Position numbers and translations under genes: made by a program. Shown one piece after another: positions 6,067-6,090 of a stretch of DNA of 6,090 nt. Position 1 is the first letter of the stretch, and each line of letters starts with the position of its first letter. The DNA comes from Candidatus Parcubacteria bacterium (GTDB lineage: Bacteria; Patescibacteriota; Patescibacteriia; Patescibacteriales; UBA12075), in NCBI GenBank assembly GCA_023140595.1, contig JAGLLI010000018.1:1-6090 (forward strand). Direction: 5' to 3'. The notes beneath the pieces are model-generated. The model worked only from the letters and a program-made list of their open reading frames with translations, made no database searches and was not told the DNA's origin.

Positions 6067-6090
6067 GATAATTTTTTATTTATTTTTAGG
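6067..6090 (+). other. T-rich tail after prepilin, window edge
   Basis: The 24 nt after the pilin stop are mostly T (a run of six T, then T-rich to AGG). No GC-rich stem precedes the T-run, because the codons just before are purine-rich and not self-complementary. A terminator cannot be claimed here; the sequence may equally be the leader of a following gene. Confidence 0.3.

Noticed and set aside
1..6090. CRISPR, tRNA, transposase or toxin-antitoxin genes
   Set aside because: No regularly spaced repeats, no tRNA-like cloverleaf or CCA-end pattern noticed, and all coding space is taken by pilus genes.

Overview
The window is most of a type IV pilus (T4P) assembly locus, all on the + strand and in dense operon order. 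It holds the last codons of a PilM-like gene, pilN, pilO, a small one-helix membrane protein, pilB (extension ATPase), a stand-alone response-regulator receiver, pilC (platform protein) and a type IV prepilin. The DNA is AT-rich (about 28% GC in the Lys/Asn-rich pilN start, about 45-50% in the pilin) and Shine-Dalgarno signals are nearly absent. Genes are short-spaced or overlapping, and the protein style matches Candidate Phyla Radiation bacteria (Patescibacteria, probably a Parcubacteria-type lineage). That lineage call is an inference from style, not from a marker gene. UGA appears only as the pilin stop and never in frame within about 1,900 codons, so the standard bacterial code fits and the UGA=Gly code of Gracilibacteria/Absconditabacteria does not.

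Layout. Positions 1-41: PilM C-terminal tail. 61-1976: inner-membrane alignment module, consisting of pilN, pilO (8-nt overlap) and a 97-aa protein (20-nt overlap) ending in a Gly-x-x-Asn-Pro-Phe motif reminiscent of PilP/GspC. 1977-2069: a 93-nt gap with a GC-rich (about 59%) inverted-repeat element that can form two mutually exclusive folds. 2070-3812: pilB, with all ATPase motifs and the tetracysteine zinc site intact. 3813-3879: very AT-rich gap with no clear signal. 3880-4269: CheY-like receiver, 3 nt before pilC (4273-5478). 5479-5571: gap with a good extended -10 promoter. 5572-6066: prepilin with a canonical G/FTLIE processing site.

How they work together: PilM (cytoplasmic) docks on the PilN N-terminus. 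PilN and PilO form the membrane and extracytoplasmic scaffold, and the small protein may stand in for PilP. PilB hydrolyses ATP under PilC to extract pilins from the membrane and polymerise them. The receiver probably tunes this motor. No retraction ATPase (pilT), prepilin peptidase (pilD), secretin or histidine kinase lies in the window. The most interesting items are the bistable intergenic element before pilB, the small PilP-like protein, the receiver embedded between pilB and pilC, and the long basic N-terminal extension of PilN.
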